Positions 1-9,172 of a stretch of DNA of 64,000 nucleotides are shown here, piece after piece. Below the pieces are notes generated by a model that made no database searches, was not told where the DNA came from, and saw only the letters and a program-made list of their open reading frames with translations. Numbering within the stretch: the first letter of the stretch is position 1; every line of letters begins with the position of its first letter. A program made the translations under genes and the position numbers. Origin of the DNA: Salinicola sp. (GTDB taxonomy: Bacteria; Pseudomonadota; Gammaproteobacteria; Pseudomonadales; Halomonadaceae); NCBI GenBank assembly GCA_002695065.1, contig NZNW01000142.1:13938-77937 (forward strand), in the 5' to 3' direction.

Positions 1-1035
1 GGGGTGATGTGCAGCTTGGCCTGGCGGTCGATCTCGCCGTCGCGGTGGCACAGGTAGGCAACGTTGTAGAGCTTGCCATCCTCGCCCAGCTCGACCATCG
101 AGCCGGCCACGATGTTGATGTTGTAGGAGATCGCCATGCGCGAGATCTCGGTCTTGAAGCGCTCGGTGAAGCCGGCCAGGAACTGGATCGCGGCGACCTG
201 GTCGGTCTGGTCGGTCAGCCCCATCAGCGGGGTGTTGAACAGCTCCGGGAAGACCGCGAAATCGCTCTGGTAGTCGGAGATCGCGTCGACGTAGAACTCC
301 ACCTGCTGGAGCACCGCCTCCACCGAGTCGAATTCGCGCATCTGCCACTGCACCGCGCCCACGCGAACCTGGGTGCGGCGGGTCTCGATGATCCGGCTGG
401 CCGGTTCGTAGAGGATGTTGTTCCACTCGAGCAGGGTGGCGTAGCCCATCGACTTCTCGTCTTCGGGCAGATACTTGGTCAGCAGGCGCTTGACCAGGAA
501 ATCGTTGGCCAGCTGGAACGACAGGATCGGGTCGTAGAACTCCTTGCGCGCCACCCGATCGATGTACTCGGCGGGTGTCATCTCGTCGGCGTGCTGGTGG
601 TAGTTGGGGATCCGGCCGCCGGCGAGAATCGCGCGCAGGTTCATCGAGCGGCACAGATCCTTGCGCGCTTCGTAGAGGCGTCGGCCGAGCCGGTAGCCGC
701 GATAGGCTGGGTCGATCAAGACATCGAGCCCGTAGAGCGCATCGCCGTTGGCATCGTTGAGAATGATCTCGCGATGCCCGATCAGCTCGTCGTACTTGTG
801 GGGGTTGGAGAAGCGGTCGTAGTCGACCAACACCGTCAGCGCGACACCGACGATCTTGCCGTCGTCCTCGATGATGATCTGGCCGTCGGCGAATTCGCCG
901 ATCAACTTGTCGATCGTGAGCTTCGACCAGGCGCCACCGATGTCGTCGTAGACGGCATCCATCAGTCGCTTGAGCTGCGGGTAGTCCTCGGGCGTGAGGT
1001 TGCGCAGATTGAGGTGCAGTTCTTCCAAAGACATT
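1..1035 (-). CDS. GNAT acetyltransferase / carbon-nitrogen hydrolase fusion (3' end cut by window)
   Basis: 345 codons are visible from ATG (MSLEELHL); the 3' end lies outside the window. The first ~200 residues look like a GNAT N-acetyltransferase, with a GYRLGRRLYEARK acyl-CoA-binding stretch. From about residue 220 a nitrilase-type carbon-nitrogen hydrolase begins (VRVGAVQWQM). It carries the catalytic-Glu motif FPELFN near residue 264, and QAKLHITP at the window edge fits the catalytic-Lys region. The catalytic Cys would be in the missing part. The family is annotated as a bifunctional GNAT/amidohydrolase with unknown substrate. It is transcribed away from the porin operon across a 240-bp spacer in which I recognise no site. 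Confidence 0.88.
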
Positions 1036-1275
1036 GAGCGCCTGACTCCATCCGGAAAAAGAAATAGGGCGTCGCCAACCGGCTCTGACCACCGGGCGTT
1101 TAATGACAAAGTCTAACACGCCGAGTTCCCCGCGCCCCCGCGGTATCGGGATCTGAATCGTCGTACCTCGGCGAATCGACCCTTCAGAAAGATACCGGCC
1201 TGCCGACAATGTCTCCCGCAACCCTAATTTTCCTTTGCGGCGGCGACAGGTCGAACGCGCCGCCGGAGACGCTGC

Positions 1276-2466
1276 ATGAGACGATTACTTCCGGTCTGCC
1301 TGGGGCTGATCCTGTCGGTGACGAGTGTCGCCGCCGAGGCCCGGCCGCTGACGGACGATGGCCGACTGAGGTTCAGCGGCTTCGGCACCCTGGGGCTGAT
1401 TCACAATGATCTCGACGAGGCCGATTTCACCCGCGATATCAGCCAGCCCAAGGGCGCCGGCAAAGGCTGGAGCGCGCGCACCGATTCGCTGCTCGGCGCG
1501 CAGGTGGGTTACCGCTTCACTGACCAGCTCGATACGGTGGTTCAGGGGATCAGCCGCTACCACGACAGCGGCGATTTCAGCCCGGAAGTGAGCTGGGCGT
1601 TCCTGCGCTACCGGCCGGACCCTGGGGTGCAGCTGCGCCTCGGCCGACTGGGCTGGGATGTCTACCAGCTCTCCGACTCGCGCTACGTCGGTTATGCCTA
1701 TCCCTGGGTACGGCCGCCGGTGGATCATTTCGGCACCCTTCAGCTGACCTACATCGATGGCGTCGATGTCACTTTCAAGCAGCCGGTCGGCAGCGACCTG
1801 GTGCTGCTCAAGCTCTACACCGGCCGCTCCGATGGGGATGTGTTCATCGGCAAAGGGCTCGAGGCCCATTTCGACGTCGACAAGGTCTACGGCGGGCATG
1901 TCGACTACGAGACGGGGCCGTGGCGCTTTCGTCTCGGCTACACCGAAGTCGAGTCCAATATCGACTTTTCCGGCGACGCCCCGGATCAGCTCGACGCCCA
2001 GTTCGATCAGATCCGCGCATTCGATCCTTCGTTCGACCTGACCGCCAACGGCGTTCTCGGAAGTTCGTTCGGTTTCGACCGTCTCAAGCTCTATTCGGTG
2101 GGGGCGGTCTTCGATCGCGGCCCGGTGCAGCTGCAGGCGATGTGGAATCGCAGCAAGACCAGCGCCGACGGCGCCGTGGACTCGGGGTTCGTCTCGGCGG
2201 GCTATCGCATCGAGCGCGTCACGCCCTACCTGGTCTATTCGCAGGTCGAGACGACGTCGGACGGGGAGGGGGGCAGCGAGGGCGACTTCAAGCAGCGGAC
2301 CTATTCGGTGGGCGCGCGCTATGATTTCACGGCCAACATGGCCCTGAAGGCGCAGCTGGATCGCGTTCACGTTCAGCGCCCCGGATTCTTGTGGCGAGAC
2401 ATCGACAGCGACTGGAACGGAGGCTGGGGATCGATCTTCAGCCTCGGTCTGGACTTCATTTTCTAG
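1276..2466 (+). CDS. Outer-membrane porin-like beta-barrel protein
   Basis: 396 aa with an N-terminal signal peptide (cleavage expected after VAAEA) and a barrel-like alternation of hydrophobic and polar residues. It ends in the C-terminal Phe typical of BAM substrates (LGLDFIF). GGAGA-like purines lie 6 nt before the ATG. It resembles uncharacterised porins found next to PstS-like proteins and diguanylate cyclases. Ten bases separate it from the next gene and four separate that from the cyclase, so the three form one operon. The role is inferred: an outer-membrane entry path for whatever the downstream pair senses. Substrate unknown. Confidence 0.8.
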   Translation: MRRLLPVCLGLILSVTSVAAEARPLTDDGRLRFSGFGTLGLIHNDLDEADFTRDISQPKGAGKGWSARTDSLLGAQVGYRFTDQLDTVVQGISRYHDSGDFSPEVSWAFLRYRPDPGVQLRLGRLGWDVYQLSDSRYVGYAYPWVRPPVDHFGTLQLTYIDGVDVTFKQPVGSDLVLLKLYTGRSDGDVFIGKGLEAHFDVDKVYGGHVDYETGPWRFRLGYTEVESNIDFSGDAPDQLDAQFDQIRAFDPSFDLTANGVLGSSFGFDRLKLYSVGAVFDRGPVQLQAMWNRSKTSADGAVDSGFVSAGYRIERVTPYLVYSQVETTSDGEGGSEGDFKQRTYSVGARYDFTANMALKAQLDRVHVQRPGFLWRDIDSDWNGGWGSIFSLGLDFIF

Positions 2467-2476
2467 GGGAATGTCC

Positions 2477-2905
2477 ATGAACCGAGTCCAAAGGCTTCTC
2501 ATCGCCTCAACCCTCTCCGCCACCCTGGTCGCCGCCGTTCCCGCCAGCGCCGACATCGCGGTGGTGGTCAACGCCGGCAGCGGTATCGATCGGCTGACAC
2601 GGAGCGACGTGGTCAATATCTTCATGGGGCGCTATCGCAAGCTGCCCACCGGCAACGTCGCGCTGCCGGTGGATTCGTCCTCGCTCAAGGCGCGCTTCTA
2701 CCGGGCACTGGTCGACAAGGATCTGGCGGAGATCAACTCCTACTGGGCCCGGCTGGTGTTCTCCGGTGAGGCATCGCCGCCGCAGCAGATCGTCTCCATC
2801 GGTGACGTGCACCAGTTGGTCATCCAGAACATGAACGCCTTGGGCTACGTCGATAGCAGCCAAGTACCCGCCGACATGCACGTCGTGCTGACGTTGAGCG
2901 AGTGA
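2477..2905 (+). CDS. Periplasmic PstS-like substrate-binding domain protein (short)
   Basis: 142 aa from the second in-frame ATG, which sits 6 nt after AGGGGA; the ATG at 2471 directly abuts that site. A signal peptide ends near VPASA. The mature part (VVVNAGSGIDRLTRSDVVNIFMG) matches the small PBP-like family annotated as phosphate ABC transporter substrate-binding protein. At this length it covers roughly one lobe of a PstS, and no ABC permease or ATPase lies nearby. Its position between a porin and a membrane diguanylate cyclase suggests signalling, not transport. That is inference. Confidence 0.8.
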   Translation: MNRVQRLLIASTLSATLVAAVPASADIAVVVNAGSGIDRLTRSDVVNIFMGRYRKLPTGNVALPVDSSSLKARFYRALVDKDLAEINSYWARLVFSGEASPPQQIVSIGDVHQLVIQNMNALGYVDSSQVPADMHVVLTLSE

Positions 2906-2909
2906 TCGC

Positions 2910-4505
2910 ATGTCTCGCCTGTTGCTGTTGCTGCATACCCGGCTGGCGCTGCGTACGACGGCGATCATCCTGCTGATCGTCACGCTGCTGGGCGTCCTGT
3001 TCCTCGCGCTGGCCGTCTACCTGCGGGCGGAGAGCGTTCAGCGGGAACAGCAATCGCGGGTGCAGGAACTGCTGACGACGGTGGAGCGGACCGCCCAGAT
3101 TGGCTGCTTCCTGGGGGATCGGCAGCTGGCGCAGGAGGTCACCGACGGCCTGCTCAGCAACAATATCGTCAGCGCCGTGCGCATCGATTCCAGCGACGGT
3201 ACGATCCTCGCCAGCGGTCGCGCCGACCCGGAAGGGGAGCCGGCGGCCAGTGTCGTCCGGGACGTCTCCTCGCCGTTCGAGCCGGGAACGTCGGTCTGCC
3301 GGATCACGGTGGCGCCCGACCAGGCCTATATCGACAAGCTCGTGGCGCAGGCCTCGAACTTCATCGGCGGCGCGTTGCTGCTGCAGCTGATAGGCATCGG
3401 CTTCTGTGTCGTGCTGGTAGTGGTGAAGTTCGTTACGCGGCCGATCACTGGCCTCTCGCATCGGCTGAGCGAGCTGGAGGCGGAGACCGGCCAGCAGTTG
3501 CAGGCGCCGCGTGGCAACAAGGACGACGAGATCGGTCAGCTCGTCATCAGCGTCAACGCCATGATCGACAACCTGGTCCAGAGCCTGGGCGAGGAGCGCC
3601 GGCTACGGCTCGAGCGCGAGGTCGAGGAGCGCCGCTATCGGGCGATCTTCGACAACGTGGAAGCGGGGATCTTCGAGCTAGACAGCGCCGGCTTCGTCCG
3701 CTCGGCCAACCCCGCCTTCCTGCGACTGTTCGACATGGCGAGCGGCACCGACCTGGAGCGCCATCCGGTCGCTTTCGCCTCGCTGGTGGGTGACGGCGAG
3801 GGTGAGATGCATGCTTTCGCCGTCGACGACGAGGCCGGCGGGTACGAGCGACAGTGGGAAGTGGCGCTGGACAGCGGCGAGCGGCAGCGCTGGATCAGCC
3901 TGATCCTGAGCCCGCTCGAGACGGGGCGGCTGCAGGGCGTGGCGCACGACGTTACCGAGCGCAGGAAAGCCGCGGATGCCGCCGAAAGGATGGCGATGAC
4001 CGACGCCTTGACCGGCTTGGGTAACCGTCGCGGCTTCGACCATCGCCTGGCGGTGATGGCGCGTCACCATCGTCTGTATCCGGAGCGCTGCCATGCGCTG
4101 ATCACGCTGGATTTCGACCATTTCAAGCAGATCAACGATACCTACGGCCATCCGGTCGGCGATCGCGCGCTGTGCCATGTCGGCGACATCCTGGCCGGGC
4201 TGATGCGTCAGCGTGACTACGTCGCCCGGCTGGGGGGCGACGAGTTCGTCGTGCTGCTGGAAGGGTGCAATCAGCGCAGCGATGTCGAGGTCGTGCTGGA
4301 GCGTTTTCTCCACCGCCTCCGGAAGCCGCTCGAGGTGGAGGGCGATATCGAGATCGTGATCGGAGTCAGTATCGGCATCGCCATGGTGGGGCTGGATACC
4401 GATGATGCCGAGCAGGCGGTCCGGTTCTCCGACATCGCGATGTATGCGGCCAAGCGTGCCGGCCGCAATACCTGGCGATTCTACGAACCTGTCACGCAAT
4501 CCTGA
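2910..4505 (+). CDS. Membrane diguanylate cyclase (periplasmic sensor-HAMP-PAS-GGDEF)
   Basis: 531 aa. A transmembrane helix spans about residues 15-37, a ~110-residue periplasmic region follows, and a second helix spans ~150-172. Then come HAMP (~173-225), PAS (~240-355) and GGDEF (~362-525). The active-site signature RLGGDEFVV is intact near residue 442. RQRD lies five residues upstream and matches the RxxD product-inhibition I-site. The protein should make c-di-GMP from two GTP at the inner membrane. It is the last gene of the porin/PstS-like operon, so the periplasmic partner is a plausible input for the sensor region (inference). A 6-bp GC hairpin lies about 40 nt after the stop. Confidence 0.93.
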   Translation: MSRLLLLLHTRLALRTTAIILLIVTLLGVLFLALAVYLRAESVQREQQSRVQELLTTVERTAQIGCFLGDRQLAQEVTDGLLSNNIVSAVRIDSSDGTILASGRADPEGEPAASVVRDVSSPFEPGTSVCRITVAPDQAYIDKLVAQASNFIGGALLLQLIGIGFCVVLVVVKFVTRPITGLSHRLSELEAETGQQLQAPRGNKDDEIGQLVISVNAMIDNLVQSLGEERRLRLEREVEERRYRAIFDNVEAGIFELDSAGFVRSANPAFLRLFDMASGTDLERHPVAFASLVGDGEGEMHAFAVDDEAGGYERQWEVALDSGERQRWISLILSPLETGRLQGVAHDVTERRKAADAAERMAMTDALTGLGNRRGFDHRLAVMARHHRLYPERCHALITLDFDHFKQINDTYGHPVGDRALCHVGDILAGLMRQRDYVARLGGDEFVVLLEGCNQRSDVEVVLERFLHRLRKPLEVEGDIEIVIGVSIGIAMVGLDTDDAEQAVRFSDIAMYAAKRAGRNTWRFYEPVTQS

Positions 4506-4544
4506 GTCACCTTTGGAACAGGATTCACCAGGTCGCCCGGATTC

Positions 4545-4561
4545 GCCACGTCACCCGTGGC
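4545..4561. terminator. Short GC hairpin between diguanylate cyclase and flavin reductase genes
   Basis: GCCACG and CGTGGC arms flank a 5-nt loop between convergent genes. There is no U-run on either side, so it is at best a weak terminator. Confidence 0.3.
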
Positions 4562-4570
4562 TGTCATCCG

Positions 4571-5191
4571 TCAGCTCGGCCGGTACATCTTGAAGTTCTG
4601 TTCCTGGCTGATCTCGAAATAGTCCGCCGGGCCGCCGCCACGCAGGATCGGCCGGGCGGCGGCGGTTTGATAGACGCCGTCTTCGAGGAGTGTCGGGTCG
4701 ATATGCACGCCGACCACCTCACCCAGCACCATCCAGGTTTCCAGCTTGTCGCCGGCGGCGGACTGTAGCTGCAGCGTCTGGGTCAGGCGGCACTCGAACA
4801 CGACCTGGGCCTCCTTCACATGCGGGACGCTCACCACGCGCGAATCGGCCGGCGTCAGCCCGGCGAGTTCGAATTCATCCACCTCGGGCTCCACCGCCGC
4901 GCAGCTGGCGTTCATTGGTTCCGCCAACGCACGGGTGGCCAGCTGCCAGCAGAATTCGCCGGTCGCTTCGATATTGCGCACGCTGTCCTTGTAGCCGACG
5001 CTGGCGAAGCCGACGATCGGCGGCGTGTAGTTGAAGCCGTTGAAGAAGCTGTACGGGGCGAGATTCAGATGGCCCGCGGCGCTGCGGGAGGAGATCCAGC
5101 CGATGGGGCGGGGGCCGACGATGGCGTTGAACGGATCGTGCGGCAGGCCATGGCCACGGCTGGGTTCGTAGAAGTGAGCATCGGTAGGCAT
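4571..5191 (-). CDS. Flavin reductase family protein (FMN-binding split barrel)
   Basis: 206 aa. The N-terminal GPRPIGWISS and LNLAPYSFFNGF segments are characteristic of the DIM6/NTAB flavin reductase-like family that binds FMN and uses NAD(P)H. The whole family length is present. No clear Shine-Dalgarno precedes the ATG, but the alignment-like start is convincing. It is a single gene, convergent with the cyclase and upstream of glsB on the same strand with a terminator hairpin between them. The physiological partner (a monooxygenase or a free role) cannot be read from the context. Confidence 0.88.
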   Translation of the reverse strand: MPTDAHFYEPSRGHGLPHDPFNAIVGPRPIGWISSRSAAGHLNLAPYSFFNGFNYTPPIVGFASVGYKDSVRNIEATGEFCWQLATRALAEPMNASCAAVEPEVDEFELAGLTPADSRVVSVPHVKEAQVVFECRLTQTLQLQSAAGDKLETWMVLGEVVGVHIDPTLLEDGVYQTAAARPILRGGGPADYFEISQEQNFKMYRPS

Positions 5192-5260
5192 GGGAGGTCT
5201 TTTACTGAGCGTAGGCTGTCATTGAGGGAGAAGCTGTGGAGGGCGAATCTGGACAATCGA

Positions 5261-5289
5261 CGGTCGGTGGCGACGAGCGCCACCGACCG
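5261..5289 (-). terminator. Hairpin downstream of the GlsB-type gene
   Basis: Perfect 11-bp arms CGGTCGGTGGC / GCCACCGACCG with a 7-nt loop start 28 bp after the stop of the GlsB-type gene. The following T-run is poor. Confidence 0.5.
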
Positions 5290-5316
5290 GACCTCGGTTT
5301 CACAGGCGCAGGTCGG

Positions 5317-5565
5317 TCACTTGCGCACGATACGATAGATACCGAGCAGCACGATCGCGCCGATCACGGCGATCACGAAACTGCCGAAGTTGAAACCGGA
5401 AACGTCACCGAAACCGAGAGCGGTACCGATCCAGCCGCCGACGACCGCGCCCAGAATCCCGAGGATGATCGTGACGATGAAGCCACCCGGATCCTTGCCC
5501 GGCATGATCAGTTTGGCAATGGCTCCGGCGATCAGGCCGAAAATGATCCACGCAATAATTCCCAT
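5317..5565 (-). CDS. GlsB/YeaQ/YmgE family stress-response membrane protein
   Basis: 82 aa, almost wholly hydrophobic, with three predicted helices separated by Gly-rich turns (GLIAGAIAKLIMPG, GGFIVTIILGILGAVVGGW). This is the normal size and pattern of the transglycosylase-associated protein family, small inner-membrane proteins often induced by stress. AGGGAT lies before the ATG. It is monocistronic, with a strong hairpin downstream. Molecular function is not established for the family. Confidence 0.92.
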   Translation of the reverse strand: MGIIAWIIFGLIAGAIAKLIMPGKDPGGFIVTIILGILGAVVGGWIGTALGFGDVSGFNFGSFVIAVIGAIVLLGIYRIVRK

Positions 5566-5778
5566 GGCGTCTATCCCTGTTGATTCATGGTAAGTCTTTC
5601 ATGCCAGCGGCATGCCATCCTGACATGCCTCCTCGGAACCTAGTCGTAGATCGGGGAAACGACAAGCGAGGATCGCCGCTATCATCATGTCCTGCGCCCG
5701 ATTTCCGGGCATCATGGGGCAGGGGGCGCACCGGTGAGATGCTCCTCGAGGTATCAATCGATGGGAAAGGAGGGGGTC

Positions 5779-6732
5779 ATGTCGGCAGGCGGAGTCGGAC
5801 AGGCGATCGCTCGGCGTGTGTGGGCGCCGGATCGGTTGTCGATCGGATTGACGCTGCCGCTGATGCCGAGCGGCCAGGCGACGGTCGACGTCGTCGAACA
5901 GCGGCGCCTGGCCAGGCTCGCCGATGACGCCGGATTTCGCGCGCTGTGGATTCGAGACGTGCCGCTCAACAGTCGCGACTATCCCGATCCGGTTGGTCAC
6001 CTGGATCCGTGGAGCTGGCTGGGTGCGCTGGCGGTGGAAACGAGCCGGGCCGCACTGATCAGTGGCGCTATCGTGCTCACGCTGCGGCATCCCCTGCATA
6101 TCGCCAAGGCGGCCGCATCGGTTGCCACGCTCTCGGAAGGTCGCTTCATCCTGGGACTGGGGTCCGGCGACCGGCCGCCAGAGTTTGCCGCCTTCGGCGA
6201 GAACGTCGCCGAGCGGCGCCGGCTGTTCGCGGATCACTGGCAAGTCGTGGCGAAAGCGCTGGGCTCGCCGCAGCGAGTCGTCCCCGACCGCCACGAGGCG
6301 GGTTCTCCGGAATTCCAGCTGCGGCCGCAGCCACCGGCGCCCGTGCCGTTACTGGCGGTCGGCTCGGGCGGTCAGAGCGTCAACTGGATCGCCCGTCATG
6401 CGATCGGCTGGATGACCTACCATCGCGAGCCGGCCCAGCAGCTCGATCGCTACCGGATGTGGCGTGCCGCCGTCGAACAGAGCGTGCCCGGCGAATTCCG
6501 CGGGTTCGGCGAGGCGATGCGTCTCGATCTCGACCCCGATCTGGGCGCGCCGGCGACACCCATCGACCTGGGCTATCGTGCCGGCCGCGATGCCCTCGTC
6601 GAGGTGTTCGATGCACTCAGAGAGATGGGCGTACACCACGTGGCCCTGAATCTACGTCTCGAGGAGCGGCCAGCCGAAGCCATCATCGAGGAACTGGCCG
6701 CTCACGTGCTGCCGCATTTTCATCGGCCCTGA
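5779..6732 (+). CDS. LLM-class (luciferase-like) oxidoreductase, TIGR03571-like
   Basis: 317 aa from the ATG at 5779, chosen because AAAGGAGG lies 5 nt upstream; an ATG at 5734 has no such site. RLSIGLTLPLMPSG, LRHPLHIAKAAASV and GRFILGLGSGDRP are hallmarks of flavin-dependent bacterial-luciferase-fold enzymes that take reduced FMN or F420. A flavin reductase is encoded 0.6 kb away, but I cannot show they work together. The last codons (HFHRP and stop) form the first unit of a 14-bp tandem repeat that runs on past the gene. Confidence 0.88.
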   Translation: MSAGGVGQAIARRVWAPDRLSIGLTLPLMPSGQATVDVVEQRRLARLADDAGFRALWIRDVPLNSRDYPDPVGHLDPWSWLGALAVETSRAALISGAIVLTLRHPLHIAKAAASVATLSEGRFILGLGSGDRPPEFAAFGENVAERRRLFADHWQVVAKALGSPQRVVPDRHEAGSPEFQLRPQPPAPVPLLAVGSGGQSVNWIARHAIGWMTYHREPAQQLDRYRMWRAAVEQSVPGEFRGFGEAMRLDLDPDLGAPATPIDLGYRAGRDALVEVFDALREMGVHHVALNLRLEERPAEAIIEELAAHVLPHFHRP

Positions 6733-6789
6733 CTCATCTGCCCTGGTTCATCGGCCCTGGTTCATCGGCCCTGGCTCATCAGCCCCGAC
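6720..6789. repeat. Five-copy 14-bp tandem repeat at the end of the LLM oxidoreductase gene
   Basis: Five consecutive units of the form TCATCGGCCCTGGT lie head to tail with 0-4 differences each. The first unit contains the stop codon of the upstream gene. The array ends about 45 bp before the convergent hydrolase gene. Confidence 0.85.
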
Positions 6790-6835
6790 CGTTCGAGAGT
6801 CGCGCCGAACCGCTATCCCCTCCACAGGCGAGGCA

Positions 6836-7561
6836 CTACTCGGTGTGGCTGGCCAGGAAAGTCAGCGTGCGGCCATGGGCCAGTGCGGATGCATGCTGGT
6901 TGTAGCTCGCCCGCGCCCAGCAGTTGAATCCGTGTTCCGCACCGCCGTACAGATGCACTTCGATATCCCTGTTGCCGGCAAAGGCCTGGCGGGTCTGTTC
7001 GACGTGTTCCAGCGGGATATGGTCATCCTCGGCGCCGAAGTGGAACTGGGCCGGCACCTTGAGCTCGTCGGCGCGCGGCAGGTATTCGGTCACCCCGCCA
7101 GCGTAGTAGCAGATCGACGCATCGACGCCGGCATCCAGGCCGCAGAGGTAGGAGAGCACGCCGCCCATGCAGTAGCCGATCGAAGCGACCGGGCCGTCGC
7201 AGGCGGGGCTTGCGCGCAGCGCCTTGACCGCGGCGCGCAGATCGCTGATCGCCGTCGGGTAGTCCAGCGCCTGCTTGTGGGCCACCGCCGCTTTCCAGTC
7301 GTCGCCGTCGTAGCCGAGTTCCACGCCCGGCTCGTCGCGCCAGAACACGTCCGGTGCGATCACGCTATAGCCATCCATCGCATACTGCTCGGCGACGCCG
7401 CGGATGTGGCCGTTGACGCCGAAGATCTCCTGGATCAACAGGATGCCGGGGCCTTTACCCTTGTGCGGGAGGGCCTGGTACGCCTTGAAGGTCTTGCCGT
7501 CCTCGGCGGTGATCTCGATCCATTCGGTCTTGATGTTCGTCTGGGAATCGCTCTGAGACAT
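6836..7561 (-). CDS. Dienelactone hydrolase family alpha/beta hydrolase
   Basis: 241 aa. The nucleophile elbow GYCMGG puts the catalytic Cys at 131; the Asp is in GAEDD (179/180) and the His in AEHGF (210). This is the Cys-Asp-His triad of dienelactone hydrolases (carboxymethylenebutenolidase fold). AGGAGA precedes the ATG. No chlorocatechol or protocatechuate pathway genes are near, so the true substrate is uncertain; these proteins are widespread outside aromatic degradation. It is cytoplasmic, with no signal peptide. Confidence 0.9.
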   Translation of the reverse strand: MSQSDSQTNIKTEWIEITAEDGKTFKAYQALPHKGKGPGILLIQEIFGVNGHIRGVAEQYAMDGYSVIAPDVFWRDEPGVELGYDGDDWKAAVAHKQALDYPTAISDLRAAVKALRASPACDGPVASIGYCMGGVLSYLCGLDAGVDASICYYAGGVTEYLPRADELKVPAQFHFGAEDDHIPLEHVEQTRQAFAGNRDIEVHLYGGAEHGFNCWARASYNQHASALAHGRTLTFLASHTE

Positions 7562-7662
7562 GGGGTTCTCCTGATGGGCGGTTGGCTGAACTTGAGATAA
7601 ACGGTGAAGCCCGAGCCAGGAAGTTTAGCAGGCAATGAAAAAGACGAGGGTATGGTGTGTCC

Positions 7663-8568
7663 TTACCTTTCCAGCGCGACACCGTTTCCTTTCGTCTTTC
7701 CCAGAATTCTCACGGTATCCCGGGCCGGCGGCAGCCCGAATACCCGGGCGTAATCACGGCTGAACTGGGTGGCGCTTTCATAGCCGACTTCTAAGGCCGC
7801 GCTGGTGACGCTTTTGGCACCGGCCACCATGAGCATGCGTGCCTTGAGCAAGCGAACCCGCTTTTGATACTGCAATGGGCTCAGCGTCGTCACCGCTTTG
7901 AAGTGCCGGTGGAAAGCGGACACGCTCATCGACGCTTTCCGAGCCAGTGTCTCCACTCGGATCGGTTCGGCGAAGTCCCGACGGATCCATTGAATGGCCT
8001 GACTGACGCGTGCCATGGCGGTATTCGGTGCCGCGATGTCGCGCAGCATCCAGCCGTGAGGCCCTTGCAGAACGCGGTAGAGAATTTCCCGCTCGTACAC
8101 CGGCGCGAGGGCTGTTATCTCTTCGGATCTGTCCATCAATCGCAGCATGCGTAGCCATGCATCCATCAATTCTGGCGTGGTAGCCGCCACCGAAAAGCCT
8201 GCGTCGCTTTCGTTGCGTTCGGTGGGCGGGGGCAGGTCGGTCAGCAACGTCGCGAGTACTGCGGGATCGAGCGTCAGGCTCAATGCAAGATAGGGCTCAC
8301 CCATAGCCGTAGGATGGACCGTGCCCACTGCCGGCAGTTCGATGGACATGACGAAGTACGTGGCCGGGTCGTAGCGCAGCGTGCGGTTGCCGACGGTCAT
8401 CGTCTTGCTGCCCTGCAGGATCAGATTGATCATCGGCTCGTAGACGGCGGCCAGCGTATGCTCCGGGATCTCGCCCTGAATCATGGCCACGCGTGGGATG
8501 CCCGTCTCGGTACGGCGATTCTCGGCGTTGGCAGCCAGGGCGCGAAGCTCGAGCAGTTGGTCGTTCAT
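7663..8568 (-). CDS. AraC-family transcriptional regulator (AraC_N type)
   Basis: 301 aa. The N-terminal cupin-like AraC_N domain contains LILQGSKTMTVGNRTLRYD; the C-terminal double helix-turn-helix ends in VGYESATQFSRDYARVFG. It is closely similar in arrangement and wording to the AraC protein at 15867-16796, so the two are likely paralogues. It is divergent from the VOC/reductase pair across 187 bp, which makes that pair its likeliest target. The effector is unknown. Confidence 0.9.
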   Translation of the reverse strand: MNDQLLELRALAANAENRRTETGIPRVAMIQGEIPEHTLAAVYEPMINLILQGSKTMTVGNRTLRYDPATYFVMSIELPAVGTVHPTAMGEPYLALSLTLDPAVLATLLTDLPPPTERNESDAGFSVAATTPELMDAWLRMLRLMDRSEEITALAPVYEREILYRVLQGPHGWMLRDIAAPNTAMARVSQAIQWIRRDFAEPIRVETLARKASMSVSAFHRHFKAVTTLSPLQYQKRVRLLKARMLMVAGAKSVTSAALEVGYESATQFSRDYARVFGLPPARDTVRILGKTKGNGVALER

Positions 8569-8755
8569 GGCGAGCAGTTTTTCGTTTTATGGCGAACGGT
8601 TGGTCGCTTCTGAAGCGATATGCTGATCCTGGGCCCACGTCCGCGCAAGCAAAAAGCAGAAACGGGCAGGTTTCGGGCAGGAACGGCTGAGCCCGCGATG
8701 AGGGTAATGGTTACGGTAGCCGCTGGCGACATCGTCTGAATCGCGAGGCTACTCC

Positions 8756-9172
8756 ATGCTTGATCATCTCTTTCTATCCGTCAGCGACATCGAACGCTCG
8801 ATTCGCTTCTACGAGGCCGTGCTCGCCCCGCTGGGGATCACGGCGCGGCTCGATTACGACGGCAAAGACGGCCCGCCGGGCCATCCGGATCTCAAGGGTT
8901 TCGGCGCCAACGGCCGGATGTTCTTCTGGCTACGCGAGGGCGCGGTCGAAGGAAAAGCCGTTCACGTCGGTTTCGTGGCGAACAGCAAGGCGGAGGTCGA
9001 GGCAGCCTACGCCGCGGCCATCGAGAACGGTGCTGTCAAGAACGATGCCATCGACAACGGTGCGCCCGGGGCCCGGCTGCATTACGACCCCGACTACTAC
9101 GCCGCCAATGTTCTGGATCCCGATGGCTACAGTCTCGAATTCGTCTACAAGAACTGGCAGCACGCCCAATGA
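8756..9172 (+). CDS. VOC family (glyoxalase/bleomycin-resistance fold) protein
   Basis: 138 aa beginning MLDHLFLSVSDIERS and ending VLDPDGYSLEF, the two repeat halves of the vicinal-oxygen-chelate fold. GAGG lies 8 nt before the start. The stop overlaps the next ATG (ATGA), so it is translationally coupled to the oxidoreductase. The C-terminal half (DNGxPGxRxHY..YYAAxVLDPDG) is nearly shared with the VOC gene at 11778, which indicates duplication. Enzyme activity cannot be assigned from sequence; the family includes glyoxalases, dioxygenases and binding proteins. Confidence 0.88.
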   Translation: MLDHLFLSVSDIERSIRFYEAVLAPLGITARLDYDGKDGPPGHPDLKGFGANGRMFFWLREGAVEGKAVHVGFVANSKAEVEAAYAAAIENGAVKNDAIDNGAPGARLHYDPDYYAANVLDPDGYSLEFVYKNWQHAQ

